This document shows, piece after piece, positions 8,937 through 16,751 of a stretch of 57,114 nucleotides of DNA. Each line of letters opens with the position of its first letter. Positions within the stretch are counted from its first letter, which is position 1. Origin of the DNA: JBBREP01 sp036501845 (GTDB lineage Bacteria > Actinomycetota > Acidimicrobiia > IMCC26256 > PALSA-610); contig DASXZO010000137.1 of NCBI GenBank assembly GCA_036501845.1, forward strand, positions 1 through 57,114. The letters are read 5' to 3'. Below the pieces are notes generated by a model, which was given only the letters and a program-made list of their open reading frames with translations, was not told the origin of the DNA and did not search any database. The position numbers and the translations under genes were made by a program.

Positions 8937-8983
8937 ACATCGACGGTAGCCGCCGGCTTCAAGGCGCCCGGTAGCATCGTTGG

Positions 8984-10432
8984 GTGACCACCACGCGCAT
9001 TGTGGCGGTCGCGCCCGATTCGCCGGCCGCGGCGGCCGGGATCCTCGTGGGTGACGAGCTGCTTGCGCTCAACGGTGAGCGCCTGCGCGACGTCATCCGC
9101 TACCAGATCCAGGCCGAAGAACCCGAGGTCGATGTCGAGCTGCGCCGTGGGGGCGTCGAGCGATCGGTCGTGATCCGCAAACCGGCCGGCGCGCCGCTCG
9201 GGCTTGAGCTCGACGCGGCCGTGTTCGACCGGGTGCGCACGTGCGACAACCACTGCCCGTTCTGCTTCATCTACCAGTTGCCCGAAGGCATGCGCCGCAG
9301 CCTCTACGTGAAGGACGACGACTACCGGCTGTCGTTCCTCTACGGCAACTTCACCACGCTCACCCGGTTCACCGAAGCCGATCTCGAACGCGTGGTCACC
9401 GAGCGGTTGAGCCCCATCTACGTGAGCATCCACGCCACCGACCCCGACGTGCGCACCACGCTGTTGCGCAACCGGCGCGGCGCCACCAGCCTGCGCTGGC
9501 TCGGTCTGCTGCTCGACGCGGGCATCGAAGTGCACGGCCAGGTCGTGTGCTGTCCCGGCGTGAACGACGGCGCGGTGCTCGAGCAGACGCTGCTCGACGT
9601 GCTGACCACGTACCCGAAACTCTCGTCGATCGGCGTGGTGCCGCTCGGCATCAGCGCGCACAATCGCGAACCGGAACTGCGCGAGCACACGCGGGCTGAA
9701 GCCGAAGCGGTGGTCGACGTCGTGGCCGAGTGGCAGTCGCTCTACCGCGCCGCGCTCGGCCGTCACCTCGTCGACGTGTCCGACGAGTACTACCTGCTCA
9801 CCGAACGACCGGTGCCGTGCGCCGATCACTACGGCGCGTTCGTGCAACTCGAAAACGGTGTGGGGATGATCGCGAAGACCCACGCCGAGGTGCGTGCCGC
9901 GCTCGCGGCCCGGCGCGGTCGTTCGCGACACGCGCAGGGCGCGCGACACGCGTCGAGTGCAGGTGTGCACCGGCCGCGTGGCGGCTTCTTCGCATCGGTG
10001 GACGGCGCGCCGGCCGACGGATACCGCGCGCCGCGAGCTGCGTCGGGCGCCGGCGAGACCGGCGCGGTTGCTGTGGCGTTGCGGCCGCGCCGCGTCGACG
10101 ATGCGCCGGTGCGGATCGTGACGGGGGAGTACGGCGCTACCGCGCTCGCTCCCGTCGTCGGCGAGCTCGCCGAAGTGACGGGCCGCGACGTGCAGCTCGA
10201 ACCAGTGCGCAACGCCTTCTTCGGCGGCAACATCGCGGTGAGCGGGCTGCTCACCGGTGTCGACGTGGCACGCGCGCTCGAGTGCGTGCCGGCCGAGGCC
10301 CGCGTGCTGGTGCCCGACGTCGCGCTGTCGCGCGGGCGCTTCCTCGACGGGATGACCGTCGCCGAATTGCCGCGCACAATCGAAGTCGTCGCTACCGATG
10401 GCGCGTCGCTCGTCGACGCGTGTGCGCGCTGA
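8984..10432 (+). CDS. PDZ-containing radical-SAM protein, DUF512 family
   Basis: A PDZ-like domain occupies about residues 1-70 (SPAAAAGILVGDELLALNG). It is followed by a radical-SAM CX3CX2C cluster motif, C87-DNH-C91-PF-C94, and a C-terminal DUF512 region (VRNAFFGGNIAVSGLLTG). A low-complexity Arg/Ala insert lies near residues 305-365. The family is widely paired with the ribosome-assembly GTPase Der, which follows after one base. The biochemical reaction is not established, so a role in Der or ribosome function is only suggested by neighbourhood. Start GTG 8984 follows TAGCAT by 6 bases. Confidence 0.88.
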   Translation: MTTTRIVAVAPDSPAAAAGILVGDELLALNGERLRDVIRYQIQAEEPEVDVELRRGGVERSVVIRKPAGAPLGLELDAAVFDRVRTCDNHCPFCFIYQLPEGMRRSLYVKDDDYRLSFLYGNFTTLTRFTEADLERVVTERLSPIYVSIHATDPDVRTTLLRNRRGATSLRWLGLLLDAGIEVHGQVVCCPGVNDGAVLEQTLLDVLTTYPKLSSIGVVPLGISAHNREPELREHTRAEAEAVVDVVAEWQSLYRAALGRHLVDVSDEYYLLTERPVPCADHYGAFVQLENGVGMIAKTHAEVRAALAARRGRSRHAQGARHASSAGVHRPRGGFFASVDGAPADGYRAPRAASGAGETGAVAVALRPRRVDDAPVRIVTGEYGATALAPVVGELAEVTGRDVQLEPVRNAFFGGNIAVSGLLTGVDVARALECVPAEARVLVPDVALSRGRFLDGMTVAELPRTIEVVATDGASLVDACAR

Positions 10433-10433
10433 C

Positions 10434-11882
10434 ATGGACGTGCCCGCACCCATCGCCGCTCCGGCAACCTCTGCGGCAACGACGCCGAGGCGGCCGCGCA
10501 TTGCTCGTTCCGATCTTCCGGTGGTGGCGATCGTCGGCCGTCCGAACGTGGGCAAGAGCACACTGCTCAACCGCTTCGTCGGCCGGCGCGAGGCGGTGGT
10601 GGAGGAACAGCCCGGCGTCACCCGCGACCGCAAAGAGGTCGACACCGTGTGGCGCGGTCGCCACTTCCGTGTGGTCGACACCGGCGGTTGGCTGGCGCCA
10701 GGAGAGGCGGGGCTCACCGGTGAAACACCGGCTCTCGCCGCGCTCGTGAGCCAACAGGCCGAGCTTGCGGTGAAGTCGGCCGACCTAGTGGTGCTCGTGG
10801 TCGACGTCACCACCGGCGTCACCGACGAGGACGCGCGCGTCGCCGGCGTGCTCCGGACGCGCGCCGCAGGACGCACCGTGGTTGCGGTCAACAAGGTCGA
10901 CGACACCACACGCGAGCACGACATCTGGGCGTTCGCGCGTCTCGGTCTCGGTGATCCCGAACCTGTGAGCGCGCTCCACGGGCGCGCGAGCGGTGACCTC
11001 CTCGACGTCATCGTCGCCCGACTGCCCGAGGATGAAGTCGACGGCGCCGCCAGTGGCGAGAGCGACGGCGACTCCAGCGGAGAGGCCGGTACCGATCGGT
11101 CGATCTTCTCGGTGGCGATCGTCGGCCGTCCGAACGCAGGCAAGTCGACGTTGTTCAACCGGCTCGTCGGCGAAGAACGCTCCGTGGTGCACGACACCCC
11201 GGGCACGACGCGCGACTCGATCGACACGATCGTCGACACCGACACCGGCCCGATCCGTTTCGTCGACACCGCGGGGATGCGCCGCAAGGCCAAGGTCGAC
11301 GAGCCGGCGGAGTACTTCTCGCTCGTGCGCGCGCTGGCGGCGATCGACCGGGCTGACGCCTGCCTGCTCGTGATCGACGCGACCGTAGGAGTGACGCACC
11401 AAGACCAGCGGCTGGCCGAGCGCGTCGACGCGTCGGGCTGCGCGGTCGTGGTGGTGCTCAACAAGTGGGACCTGCTCGACGCCGAAGCGCGTGAGAAGGT
11501 GCGTACGGGTGTGCCCCGGATGCTCGGCTTCCTCGGCTACGCGCCGGTGCTGCCGGCGTCGGCGTTGTCGGGCCGTCGCGTGCATGTGCTGCTGCCGGCG
11601 TTACGCGAGGCGCAGGAGGCGTACGAGCGGCGCATTCCCACGGGCGAGCTCAACCGCGTGCTGCGCGACGCGCAGGCCTTGCACCCACCGCCCATCATGC
11701 GGGGCCGCCGCCCGCGGGTGCTCTACGCCACTCAGGGCGCAGCCGAGCCGCCGACGATCACGCTGTTCGCCAACGGCCAGTTCCCACCCACCTACCTGCG
11801 CTATCTCGAGCGCAAGATCCGTGAGGGTTTCTCGCTCGGGCCGTCGCCGATCAAGTTGCGGGTGCGCCAGCGCAACACCTGA
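10434..11882 (+). CDS. der: Ribosome-assembly GTPase Der (EngA)
   Basis: Der carries two tandem GTPase domains and helps build the 50S subunit. The first P-loop GRPNVGKST lies at about residues 35-43, and the second, GRPNAGKST, near residue 230. Each is followed by a G2/G3 pair (DTGG and DTAG) and G4 motifs (NKVD, NKWD). A KH-like domain closes the protein (PPTYLRYLERKIREGF). A polar linker rich in Ser, Gly and Asp joins the two G domains. ATG 10434 was chosen just after the DUF512 stop. The length of 482 residues is normal. Confidence 0.96.
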   Translation: MDVPAPIAAPATSAATTPRRPRIARSDLPVVAIVGRPNVGKSTLLNRFVGRREAVVEEQPGVTRDRKEVDTVWRGRHFRVVDTGGWLAPGEAGLTGETPALAALVSQQAELAVKSADLVVLVVDVTTGVTDEDARVAGVLRTRAAGRTVVAVNKVDDTTREHDIWAFARLGLGDPEPVSALHGRASGDLLDVIVARLPEDEVDGAASGESDGDSSGEAGTDRSIFSVAIVGRPNAGKSTLFNRLVGEERSVVHDTPGTTRDSIDTIVDTDTGPIRFVDTAGMRRKAKVDEPAEYFSLVRALAAIDRADACLLVIDATVGVTHQDQRLAERVDASGCAVVVVLNKWDLLDAEAREKVRTGVPRMLGFLGYAPVLPASALSGRRVHVLLPALREAQEAYERRIPTGELNRVLRDAQALHPPPIMRGRRPRVLYATQGAAEPPTITLFANGQFPPTYLRYLERKIREGFSLGPSPIKLRVRQRNT

Positions 11883-11910
11883 TCGTCGACCGCCAAGTTG
11901 TGCCGGGAGT

Positions 11911-12669
11911 TCAGCGGCACACCGCGCCACCGTCGACCACGAGGCTCGCCCCCGAGATCGCGCCGGCGGCGTCGGAGCAGAGATACACCGCGGCCTCGGC
12001 GACGCTCTCGGGTGTGGCGAGCACTCCAGTCGGCGTGGTCTTGGGGATGATCTGCTCGAGGAAGGGGTTGTCGCGCATCGACGCTCGCAACATCGGCGTG
12101 TCGGTGGGTCCGGGCAAGATCGCGTTGACGCGAATCGCCTGGCGCGCGTATTCCTGCGCCGCGACCTTCACCAGGCCGAGCACGCCGTGCTTCGCCGCGG
12201 TGTAGGCGGCCTGCATCGGCGCCGCGACCACGCCCGCACCTGACGACGTACACACGATCGCGCCACCGGTTCCCTGGGCCACGAGCGCGCCGATCTCGGC
12301 GCGCATGCACAGGAACGCGCCAGTGAGGTTCACCGCGATCACGCGCTGCCACTCGTCCACATCGGCCTCGTGCAACGACGCGAGCTTGTGGGAGATGCCC
12401 GCGTTATTGAAGGCCGCGTCGAGCCGGCCGTAGGTGTCGAGCGCGTACTGCACCATCGCGCTCACCGATTCGACGGCACTGATGTCGACGGTGCACGCGC
12501 TGGCGATGCCGCCGTCGTGCTCGATCGCCGCGATCGTGTCGCTCACCGCCGCCACGTCGGCCACCACCACCTGCGCGCCGCGTCGAGCAAAGGCCCGCGC
12601 CGCGGCCGCGCCGATCCCGCCCGCGGCGCCGGTGACGATTACGACCTTGCCGTCAAAGTCTGTGTCCAT
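11911..12669 (-). CDS. Short-chain dehydrogenase/reductase (SDR)
   Basis: This is a classical SDR of about 252 residues. The NAD(P)-binding VTGAAGGIGAAAARAF lies at the start, NNAG near residue 85, and a complete catalytic set follows: Ser in CTSSGAG and the Tyr-Lys pair in AAYTAAKHG. The C-terminus ends SGASLVVDGGAVCR. An Asp at the end of strand 2 (VVVADV) favours NAD(H). The substrate is unknown. The start may be ATG 12669 or ATG 12678; I chose 12669 because a TACAGA box ends nine bases upstream. It is divergent from the monooxygenase. Confidence 0.88.
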   Translation of the reverse strand: MDTDFDGKVVIVTGAAGGIGAAAARAFARRGAQVVVADVAAVSDTIAAIEHDGGIASACTVDISAVESVSAMVQYALDTYGRLDAAFNNAGISHKLASLHEADVDEWQRVIAVNLTGAFLCMRAEIGALVAQGTGGAIVCTSSGAGVVAAPMQAAYTAAKHGVLGLVKVAAQEYARQAIRVNAILPGPTDTPMLRASMRDNPFLEQIIPKTTPTGVLATPESVAEAAVYLCSDAAGAISGASLVVDGGAVCR

Positions 12670-12695
12670 CGTGGGCATTCTGTACGGTGACCCGC

Positions 12696-13679
12696 GTGAC
12701 GGCACAGTCGGCGGGATCGGCGGTGAGTTCGGCGACGGGTTGGGCGGCGCCGGGTGTCGATATCGGTGTGATCGTGCCGCAGGTGCGCCTGGGCTACGAC
12801 GAGTTGCTGCACAAGGCCCGCCGGGTCGAGGAACTCGGGCTGCACTCGTTCTGGATCTACGACCACCTCTACGCGCCGATGCTGGCGGCCCAGCCCGCGT
12901 TCGAGGGCTGGACGCTCGCGACGGCGCTGCTCGCCAACACCTCGACCCTCCGTGTGGGCCACCTCGTGCTGTGCAACAACTTCCGCCATCCCGCGCTGCT
13001 GGCCAAGATGGCAACCACACTCGACGTGATCTCGAACGGCCGCCTCGAGCTCGGCATCGGCAGTGGCAGCTACGAGGCCGAACACCTCGAAGCCGGCCTT
13101 CCGTGGGGCAGCTTCGCCGAGCGCACCGATCGCCTCGCCGAAGCCCTCGACGTGATCACCGCGATGTTCTCGGGCGAGCCCACCACCTACTCGGGCACCC
13201 ACTACCAGCTGCGCGAGCTTCCGAACCTGCCGCCACCCACGCAGACGCCGCGCCCACCGCTCCACATCGGCGGCGCGGGGGAGCGCTACACGCTGCCGCT
13301 CGTCGCCCGCCACGCCGACGTGTGGAACGTGCCCACCTATGCCCTCGGCGAGTTCGCGGCCAAGCGCGACGCACTCGCCCGCGCCTGCGAGGCCATCGGC
13401 CGCGACCGTTCGACCGTCCGCATCGCCCTCGAAGCCGTGCTCGTGGTTGCTCCCGACGATGCAGCCGTCGACACCGCCCGTGAGCAGACCCTGCGCCGCT
13501 TCCCCGGCCCGGGCTGGGGCGTCGCCGAAGGCGGCTTCGTCGGTACTCCAGCCGCCATCGTCGACCGCATGCAGTCGTACATCGAACACGGCGTGAGCCT
13601 GTTCACATTCTTCCTGCACGACCGCGCCACCGACGCCACCCTCGACCTGCTCGCCGGCGAAGTCGCGTCCAAGTTCTGA
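12696..13679 (+). CDS. Luciferase-like (LLM) flavin/F420-dependent oxidoreductase
   Basis: The protein has the TIM-barrel LLM signature: DIGVIVPQ, FWIYDHLYAP, LRVGHLVLCNNFRHPALLAKMATTLDVISNGRLELGIG and LHIGGAGE. In actinobacteria this arrangement usually uses coenzyme F420, but FMN cannot be excluded. The substrate is unknown. In-frame GTG codons lie at 12687 and 12696. I prefer 12696 because TACGGT (12683-12688) lies 7 bases upstream, fitting a leaderless transcript. The C-terminus (EVASKF) is typical of the family. Confidence 0.85.
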   Translation: MTAQSAGSAVSSATGWAAPGVDIGVIVPQVRLGYDELLHKARRVEELGLHSFWIYDHLYAPMLAAQPAFEGWTLATALLANTSTLRVGHLVLCNNFRHPALLAKMATTLDVISNGRLELGIGSGSYEAEHLEAGLPWGSFAERTDRLAEALDVITAMFSGEPTTYSGTHYQLRELPNLPPPTQTPRPPLHIGGAGERYTLPLVARHADVWNVPTYALGEFAAKRDALARACEAIGRDRSTVRIALEAVLVVAPDDAAVDTAREQTLRRFPGPGWGVAEGGFVGTPAAIVDRMQSYIEHGVSLFTFFLHDRATDATLDLLAGEVASKF

Positions 13680-13749
13680 TCGGCCGATCGCGTTTCTCGG
13701 GCCCGTCAGTGTCTCCAGGGCGTACTGAACGTCCCCAGAACGAACACTC

Positions 13750-13769
13750 CGCGCTGCCGCGGCAGCGCG
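13750..13769. terminator. Perfect palindrome, likely terminator of the LLM gene
   Basis: Twenty bases form a perfect palindrome (CGCGCTGCC/GC/GGCAGCGCG) 70 bp after the monooxygenase stop and about 40 bp before the zinc-ribbon gene. A hairpin terminator is the most likely role; an operator is the alternative. Confidence 0.5.
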
Positions 13770-13806
13770 TCGAAGGCGATTCGACCCTGGATGGTTGACT
13801 TTCCCG

Positions 13807-14058
13807 GTGCCCTGGTGCCCGGCTTGCGCCCGCTACCTGACGCCGACGTCGATGCAGACCGACGGCACCTGCCCGTTCTGCAAGCAGATCGTCGACTACC
13901 GCCGGAACACCAAGTTCGAGAAGGCCAAGGAGAAAGGCGAGGAGCTCGAAGAGGAGGTGCGCACCCCGTGGCATCTCAAGCTGCTGCTGATCGCCGCAGT
14001 GATCTACCTCGGATACCGCGCCTACCAGGGCATCGACTGGCTGGTCGTCCACATCTGA
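13807..14058 (+). CDS. Small zinc-ribbon membrane protein
   Basis: The product is about 83 residues. An N-terminal CPAC...CPFC pair forms a zinc ribbon. A charged, probably coiled stretch follows (KFEKAKEKGEELEEEV), then a C-terminal transmembrane helix (LLLIAAVIYLGYRAYQGIDWLVV) preceded by PWHLK. I believe similar small proteins occur in actinobacteria with no known function. The start is GTG 13807 or TTG 13795; GTG was preferred because PWCPxC sits at the very N-terminus. tRNA-Pro follows 65 bp downstream. Confidence 0.75.
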   Translation: MPWCPACARYLTPTSMQTDGTCPFCKQIVDYRRNTKFEKAKEKGEELEEEVRTPWHLKLLLIAAVIYLGYRAYQGIDWLVVHI

Positions 14059-14123
14059 CCGGAGGCCTCGCCGCCCGCGCCGGTACACTCGCCGCTTCGC
14101 AAGGCCGCCACCGTGCGGCATCG

Positions 14124-14201
14124 CGGGCTGTGGCGCAGCTTGGTTAGCGCGCTTGACTGGGGGTCAAGAGGTCCCGGGTTCAAATCCCGGCAGCCCGACC
14201 A
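14124..14201 (+). tRNA. tRNA-Pro (anticodon GGG)
   Basis: A full cloverleaf can be drawn. The acceptor stem is CGGGCTG (14124-14130) with CAGCCCG (14191-14197), then A and an encoded CCA (14199-14201). The anticodon stem is CTTGA/TCAAG with loop CTGGGGG, placing GGG at 14159-14161. The T stem is CCGGG/CCCGG with loop TTCAAAT. A TACACT box at 14084-14089 may be its -10. An IS110-type element begins 29 bases downstream. Confidence 0.96.
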
Positions 14202-14229
14202 GCAATCTGCACGCGGCGACGCTGCCGAT

Positions 14230-14238
14230 GCTCCTATC
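14230..14238. repeat. Direct repeat at the transposase 3' side
   Basis: GCTCCTATC, identical to 15389-15397. It forms the loop of a small hairpin, CCGAT (14225-14229) with ATCGG (14236-14240), just downstream of tRNA-Pro. Confidence 0.6.
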
Positions 14239-14242
14239 GGTG

Positions 14243-15292
14243 TCAAGGGGTTTGTTGGTGTCGTTTGAGGATTCGGGCGATGTCGCGTGCGACGTAGCGT
14301 TTGAGGCAGCGGATGGCTTCGCGTTTGGTTTTGCCGTCTTTGATGCGTCGTTCGAGGTAGGCGCGGGTGGTGGGGTCGTGGGCGAGGCGGACCATGACGA
14401 TGCGCCAGAGGGCATGGTTGGCTTCGCGGTCGCCGCCGCGGTTGAGGCGGTGTCGTTGTTGGCGGCCGGATGACGCGTCGACTGGTGAGCTTCCGCAGAG
14501 CGCGGCGAAGGACGCTTCGTTGTGGAGTCGTTCGGGGTTGTCGCCGGCGGCGATGAGGAGCGCGGTCGCGGTGTGGGGTCCGACGCCGTATTGGTCGAGA
14601 AGCTCACGGGGTGCTGCGAGTTCGACGAGTTCGGCGATCTGTTGATCGAGGTAGCTGCGTTCGTGGTCGAGGTCTTGGAAGCGTCGGGCCAGTGACCGCA
14701 ACGCGATCTTGGTGGCGGTGAGCGGGTCGGTGAGTGGGCCGTGGGGTCGTAAGCGAGCGGCCCGGGCGACGATCTGTCGCAGTGCCAGGTCGCGGAACTC
14801 GCCTCGTAACGCTTCTGGCGCGGTGTCGAGCAGGGAATGGATCTGGTTGGCGGCCTGGGTGCGGGCCTTGTTCGCTGAGCGCCGCGCGCAGCGCAACATG
14901 CGCAGCCCCTCCACAGGACCGGTGCCGGTTTTGGCGATCGCGGTCGCGTCGCCGGCGAGCACCGCCCTACCCGCGGCGATCGCGTCGGCCGGATCAGATT
15001 TGCCGTCGAGTCGGCGGCGTTGACGGTTCGGGCGGTTCACCTCAATGATCTCGACGCCGGCCTCCGCGAGCGATCGGGCCAGGCCCGCGCCCCACGAGCC
15101 GGTGCCTTCGACACCCGCCGCGACGACCGGCCCGTAGCCCGACGCCCACTCGAACAAGTCGTCATACCCAGCCCCATTCGCAGCGAAGGCCTGCGTTGCC
15201 AGGAGCCGGCCGAGTTGATCGAACACTGCCGCGACGTGGGCGTCTTTATGTGTGTCGACTCCGAGGGTGACCTCGAGGTCGGTTTCTGTCAT
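14243..15292 (-). CDS. IS110-family DEDD transposase/recombinase
   Basis: The N-terminal RuvC-like domain shows the DEDD set: D13 (GVDTHKD), E62 (GVEGTG), D100 and D103 (KSDPADA). The C-terminal Transposase_20 domain holds the probable catalytic serine in ALCGSSPVDASSGRQQRHRLNRGGDR. It appears full length (349 residues) and intact, so the element may be active. I chose ATG 15292; a GTG at 15304 is also in frame. IS110 recombinases are known to be guided by a bridge RNA encoded in the element's own non-coding end. Confidence 0.93.
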   Translation of the reverse strand: MTETDLEVTLGVDTHKDAHVAAVFDQLGRLLATQAFAANGAGYDDLFEWASGYGPVVAAGVEGTGSWGAGLARSLAEAGVEIIEVNRPNRQRRRLDGKSDPADAIAAGRAVLAGDATAIAKTGTGPVEGLRMLRCARRSANKARTQAANQIHSLLDTAPEALRGEFRDLALRQIVARAARLRPHGPLTDPLTATKIALRSLARRFQDLDHERSYLDQQIAELVELAAPRELLDQYGVGPHTATALLIAAGDNPERLHNEASFAALCGSSPVDASSGRQQRHRLNRGGDREANHALWRIVMVRLAHDPTTRAYLERRIKDGKTKREAIRCLKRYVARDIARILKRHQQTP

Positions 15293-15397
15293 CGTGGATG
15301 TCACGCCGTCCCTTTCGTTTCACGAAGCTGGAGGGATGGCACGCACCACCGCGACGGCGGACAGCACAGTGAAGAGCCTCTCGGACAGGCTCCTATC
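15293..15397 (-). ncRNA. Candidate IS110 bridge-RNA region
   Basis: Read on the minus strand, the leader between the direct repeat and the transposase start folds readily. One stem is GAGCC/GGCTC around a 9-base loop just inside the repeat. A longer stem spans 15306-15339: CCATCCCT pairs with AGGGACGG (one mismatch) and TTCGT with ACGAA, separated by an internal bulge CCAGC and closed by a GAA loop. The position matches the bridge RNA of IS110-group elements, but about 100 nt is short for one, so part of it may lie inside the coding region or upstream. Confidence 0.35.
15389..15397. repeat. Direct repeat at the transposase 5' side
   Basis: GCTCCTATC in the same orientation as 14230-14238, marking the probable outer end of the element. 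The 178 bases between here and the DUF4234 stop contain a GACCAC-AC-GTGGTC inverted repeat (15470-15483) but no gene I can support. Confidence 0.55.
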
Positions 15398-15575
15398 AGG
15401 TCACGTTCGTCGAAGCAGTGAGTGCCGGCCGTTCACCCCGACCCGAGCGGACAGATCGGCAGCAAGGCAGACCACACGTGGTCGCCAGCGGCAGCGAGGG
15501 TCACACCCGGGCGGGGAGAACGGCCGAACACATCCTCCACCCACCCATCATCACTGCGGCAGCGCGAGCCTCGGA

Positions 15576-15935
15576 TCAGGACGCAGGCACTGCCGCGGGG
15601 TTCGACCCCCAGAAGCGGTTCAGTGCGCCTTGCACCTTGAACAGCCAGATGAGGCCGCCGAGGATCGGCAGGATCACCCACAGGCCGGTGATGCCCGACA
15701 CGGGCTTTTCCTGGCCCTTGGCTGCGTAGAGGTTCCCGACCTCTGACGCCATGAGGAAGACGTTGACGATCCCGATGATGATGGCGAGGATCAGTCCGAG
15801 GACACCGCCGATACCTTCACGGGAGTAGTCCTTCATCTCCTTGAACGTGGCGTACTGCCAATAGAGCCCGTAGATCCCGAGCGTGATGATCGACAGTCCG
15901 AGCACTGCCCACGGACTTCTGACCTTGCCTGCCAT
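15576..15935 (-). CDS. DUF4234-like small membrane protein
   Basis: The 119-residue protein has three to four hydrophobic helices. It begins KVRSPWAVLGLSIITLGIYGLYW, the pattern of the DUF4234 family (a short positive start, then ITLGIYxxYW). The ATG at 15935 is preceded by a GGGGG stretch that may serve as ribosome site; an in-frame TTG lies at 15947. The family function is unknown. Its downstream side faces the IS110 element. Confidence 0.8.
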   Translation of the reverse strand: MAGKVRSPWAVLGLSIITLGIYGLYWQYATFKEMKDYSREGIGGVLGLILAIIIGIVNVFLMASEVGNLYAAKGQEKPVSGITGLWVILPILGGLIWLFKVQGALNRFWGSNPAAVPAS

Positions 15936-16026
15936 GCTGACCCCCAACCGGAGACTGCCCCCAATGGCGGCGAACTGTAACGACGCTACGGACCTTTGTC
16001 GCCCTATGTGACGGGGTGCATCGCGA

Positions 16027-16680
16027 TCACGGCACCCACTGCTCGCACAGTTCGGTGATCTTGCCGGCGCCGAGGCGCACCCAGAAGAGATGCCCGTCGT
16101 ACACGCCCGAGGTGTCCTGGCTTGCGTGCATGCGCGTCTCGAAGCCGGTGAGCGAATCGACCTGCATCGAGGAAGGGTTGCCCTCGTCGGCGATGTCGAA
16201 CACTCGCACGTCCGGCGCGAATGGCGACGCGTAGATCGCCGGGTTCTCGTTCACCACGTAGTAGTCGTTGGGCGGACCATCGGGATCCGTCGGGTTGTCG
16301 CGTGCCCACGCGGTCTTCGCGTCGTCGCCGACGAGGAATTGCACGACGTCGTAGCGCAGGGTGCCGTTGCCCGTGTCGACGGTCTTCGGCGCCGTGGCGT
16401 AGTAGCCGTTCTGCGCGTCGTAGATCGCAGTGCTGCTGGTTCCGTTGTTGCACGACTTGGGTGCCGTGGCAGGAACGGATGTCGCCGTCGCGGTCGCGAC
16501 CGAAGTCGGTGGCGTGATGCCGACGGTGGTGGTCGTCGCTCCGACGCTGCTCGACGTGACAGCGGCGGCCGTCGTCGAGGCGTCCGACGCCACGTGCGAA
16601 GTGGTCGACGACGCCTTGTGACTCGACGAGCACGCCGCGACCGTGACTGTCAGCGCGGTCACGACGAGCGTTCGCCTCAC
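16027..16680 (-). CDS. Secreted lipoprotein, function unknown
   Basis: The product starts at GTG 16680 with a lipoprotein signal peptide; the lipobox VAAC places the lipidated cysteine at residue 17. A Thr/Ser/Ala-rich linker (about residues 20-70) leads to a globular domain with CNNGTS and a second cysteine near the C-terminus (LCEQWVP). It contains NGYYATAPKTVDTGNGTLRYDVVQF and is probably anchored on the outer face of the membrane. I do not recognise the family. A TAGCGT box lies roughly 57 bases upstream of the start, so this gene, unlike many here, seems to have a leader. Confidence 0.75.
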   Translation of the reverse strand: MRRTLVVTALTVTVAACSSSHKASSTTSHVASDASTTAAAVTSSSVGATTTTVGITPPTSVATATATSVPATAPKSCNNGTSSTAIYDAQNGYYATAPKTVDTGNGTLRYDVVQFLVGDDAKTAWARDNPTDPDGPPNDYYVVNENPAIYASPFAPDVRVFDIADEGNPSSMQVDSLTGFETRMHASQDTSGVYDGHLFWVRLGAGKITELCEQWVP

Positions 16681-16751
16681 ATCGACAGGTCGCACCGCAG
16701 ATCCCTTCAACTCATGCACGAATTCGCAGCGAAACGCTAGTAACCGTCGGC

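Larger units (their letters stand above)
14230..15397 (-). mobile_element. IS110-family insertion sequence, about 1.17 kb
   Basis: One DEDD transposase gene is bounded by 9-bp direct repeats (GCTCCTATC) at 14230-14238 and 15389-15397. The right-hand end lies only 13 bases after the transposase stop. The left, gene-proximal end holds about 97 bases of hairpin-rich non-coding DNA. This layout suits the IS110 group, whose elements lack terminal inverted repeats. The 9-bp match is longer than the minimal core expected, so the exact element ends are inferred. The element lies between tRNA-Pro and a DUF4234 gene. Confidence 0.75.

Noticed and set aside
8273..11464. A 1063-codon open frame on the minus strand across ispH, DUF512 and der
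   Set aside because: It lies antisense to three well-supported genes, is Arg/Ser/Thr-rich low-complexity sequence, and is open only because high GC removes stop codons.
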